64,000 bases of DNA. Source: Pseudomonadota bacterium (GTDB lineage Bacteria; Pseudomonadota; Gammaproteobacteria; Burkholderiales; Thiobacillaceae). The stretch's first letter is position 1, and each line of letters starts with the position of its first letter. The stretch is from the NCBI GenBank assembly GCA_030653935.1, contig JAURYL010000035.1:1-64000 (forward strand). Direction: 5' to 3'. Both the position numbers and the translations under genes were made by a program. The notes under the pieces were generated by a model that was not told where the DNA came from, made no database searches, and worked only from the letters and a program-made list of their open reading frames with translations. Below, piece by piece: positions 62,065 through 64,000 of this stretch.

Positions 62065-64000
62065 TCACTTCTCCTCGGAGGTGGCCCAGAGCACCAGGTG
62101 CCACAGGCTCTGCAGGAGGGCCGGGTCCGAGTCGCGGATGATCCCGCCGATGTCATGGGGCATGTCGACGTACATGCCCGGGTACGCCTCCTGCAGCCTG
62201 CGCAGGCCTTCGCGCCCCAAGCCCATGCGACGCAGGTGGTCCTGGATGCGGTAATAGACCAGGCCGGGGGCGCCGCCGTCGTGTTGGTCCAGGAGGGCGA
62301 AGCCCACGGGGAAGACGAAGTCCTGCTCCTTGCCGAATGGGTCGCGCACGTGCATCTCCAGGGCACGCAACACGAAGCGATCCCGGTCCCCGGAAGCGAT
62401 CCACCCGTCCGAAATCTCGATGAGCTTTTGCTTGTCCGGGCTTTCCAACGCCGCCGTCGCTTCCGCCCTACTCTCTTCTATCGCCTTCCGCGCCGTGACG
62501 ACGTAGTGGCCAACGATGATGCGGCGCACGTGTTCCTGTTCCAGGAAGTTGATACGGTCTTCCCAATGGGGGGCGCCTACATCGATGGATTTGGCCAGTA
62601 CCAGAGCGCCGCTTTCCAGGCCCAAGTTGCGGCGGCAGAACTGCTGGAAGCGGGCGCCGAAGGTGGCTACACAAATGGACCAGGTGACACGGAACATCCC
62701 AGACCAGGACCAGTGGCGGAACAGGTTCATCCAGCCCCGATTGTCCGGGTGGGCGTGTTCCTCTTCCAGACGCAAATCCACATAGACATTTTCCATGAGC
62801 TGGATGAGGGTATTGCACAGATAGAAGCCCGCCCGCAGTTCGTCCTGGCTGGGGGGGAACATGGTGCAGGGGCCCAGTTTCGGTTTTTCTTCCACACGAT
62901 TGGAGAGCTTCACCCATTCGGGATAGATCTGGCTGTCCAGGAAGCCCAGGTTGTCGTCCAGGCGCATGCGGTCGTGGATCTTCTCCAGTTCCGTGCCGTG
63001 TTTGGCAAACGTGTCCTGTCCTACCCGGCTGGGCGGGTACCACTGCTCGGACAAGGCGTGGAAAAGCAGTTCCTGGTCGCAGGGCAGATCCCCGCCGGCG
63101 GCAGCCTGCCCCGCGCCCGCGTGGCTGCGTTGAGCGGCGTCTTCGCGGGCCTGAGCCAGGGCCTGCATGGCCACGTGCTGGCCCAGCTTGCGGTAGCTCT
63201 CGAACTGGGATTCGCTGTACCACTGGTCGCCGGTGCGCTCGTGGGGAAAGGCGGCATGCCCGGCCTTGTACTGCTTGACGTCGGTGTGCTCGTTGCCGGT
63301 GAGAGAGGCCTTGATGTAGAGCAGGAAGCCGGGCGAGGCCACCGGGTCGCGGCGCTCATAGTGGATGGTGCCCACGGCGCAGTGGAACAGGCTGTGGCCG
63401 GTTTCGGGATCGGGCACGATGGCGGCGGGGTCGATCTCGATCTCAATGCCCAGGTCGATGCGGCATTTGCGGATGGCGTTGCCCAGGTCCTCGAAGGTGT
63501 AGTTGGGGTCGCAGCCCGCGTCGCTGGCGATGATGTAGCGGCAGCGCCGGCGCACCAGTTCGTAGATGCCCAGGTTCTCGAAGTGGCCGCCGTCGCTCAC
63601 ATACACGAAATTGTCGGTGTCAGTGGTGGAGGCCAGCAGTTCGTTCAGCAGGTAACGAATGGATAGCTTGGGCCCCGCGCTGGCCCAGCGTTCCTGCTCG
63701 CTGGTGTTCTGGATCCACCAGCCCAGGCGCACGTTGAACACCGTCATCAATAAGGCGGTGGCCGGGTTGGTGTGATAACCGGCGTTGGGGCTGGCCGCCG
63801 CGCCGGAGATGGTGACGGGCGTGCCCAGAGCCAGCCAGCCCTTTTGCTTGCCGGTCTTGTCGACCAGGTAAGCGTCGGTCTTCTGATACGCCACCACGCC
63901 GGAGTCGTCGTTTCCGGGCAACTGGTAACCGCAGAATTCCGGGGTAAACAGGAAGGAGGCCGCCTTGCGTTCCTGCCAGGCCAGGTTGTTGGAACGGGCA
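62065..64000 (-). CDS. Patatin-like phospholipase family protein, 5' end outside window
   Basis: VYVSDGGHFENLGIYELVRRRCRYIIASDAGCDPNYTFEDLGNAIRKCRIDLG; frame open to window edge. Confidence 0.6.
   Translation of the reverse strand, partial: ARSNNLAWQERKAASFLFTPEFCGYQLPGNDDSGVVAYQKTDAYLVDKTGKQKGWLALGTPVTISGAAASPNAGYHTNPATALLMTVFNVRLGWWIQNTSEQERWASAGPKLSIRYLLNELLASTTDTDNFVYVSDGGHFENLGIYELVRRRCRYIIASDAGCDPNYTFEDLGNAIRKCRIDLGIEIEIDPAAIVPDPETGHSLFHCAVGTIHYERRDPVASPGFLLYIKASLTGNEHTDVKQYKAGHAAFPHERTGDQWYSESQFESYRKLGQHVAMQALAQAREDAAQRSHAGAGQAAAGGDLPCDQELLFHALSEQWYPPSRVGQDTFAKHGTELEKIHDRMRLDDNLGFLDSQIYPEWVKLSNRVEEKPKLGPCTMFPPSQDELRAGFYLCNTLIQLMENVYVDLRLEEEHAHPDNRGWMNLFRHWSWSGMFRVTWSICVATFGARFQQFCRRNLGLESGALVLAKSIDVGAPHWEDRINFLEQEHVRRIIVGHYVVTARKAIEESRAEATAALESPDKQKLIEISDGWIASGDRDRFVLRALEMHVRDPFGKEQDFVFPVGFALLDQHDGGAPGLVYYRIQDHLRRMGLGREGLRRLQEAYPGMYVDMPHDIGGIIRDSDPALLQSLWHLVLWATSEEK

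Overview
GC-rich proteobacterial chromosome segment, probably gammaproteobacterial with sulfur/respiratory metabolism (inferred only from gene content). Most of it is ordinary single-copy coding sequence: pseudouridine synthase, FtsX-type permease, MBL-fold exonuclease, NfeD/slipin pair, SoxX-SoxA-like fused cytochrome, CaCA antiporter, voltage-gated Na+ channel, SLC13 transporter, TsaC, HPF, ModABC, RlmI-like methyltransferase, RIO1-like kinase, two-component system, DjlA, a 2907-aa cyclic beta-glucan synthase and a cold-shock protein. The accessory part is about 38.2-50.6 kb. It holds a complete Tn3-family transposon with a HigBA-like toxin-antitoxin module and two uncharacterised passenger ORFs, a diguanylate cyclase fragment cut at the transposon end, and a decayed group II intron with a recognisable domain V. 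It ends in a tightly spaced three-gene cassette (TM0106-type RecB nuclease/SF1 helicase, HNH endonuclease, kinase-fold protein), which is the best candidate for an undescribed, possibly defensive, system. Intergenic regions carry several interleaved repeat families: a two-copy ~315-bp structured element, a two-copy ~170-bp long-hairpin/MITE-like element, and nested palindromes. All calls come from reading the sequence and the supplied ORF track; no database searches were run.
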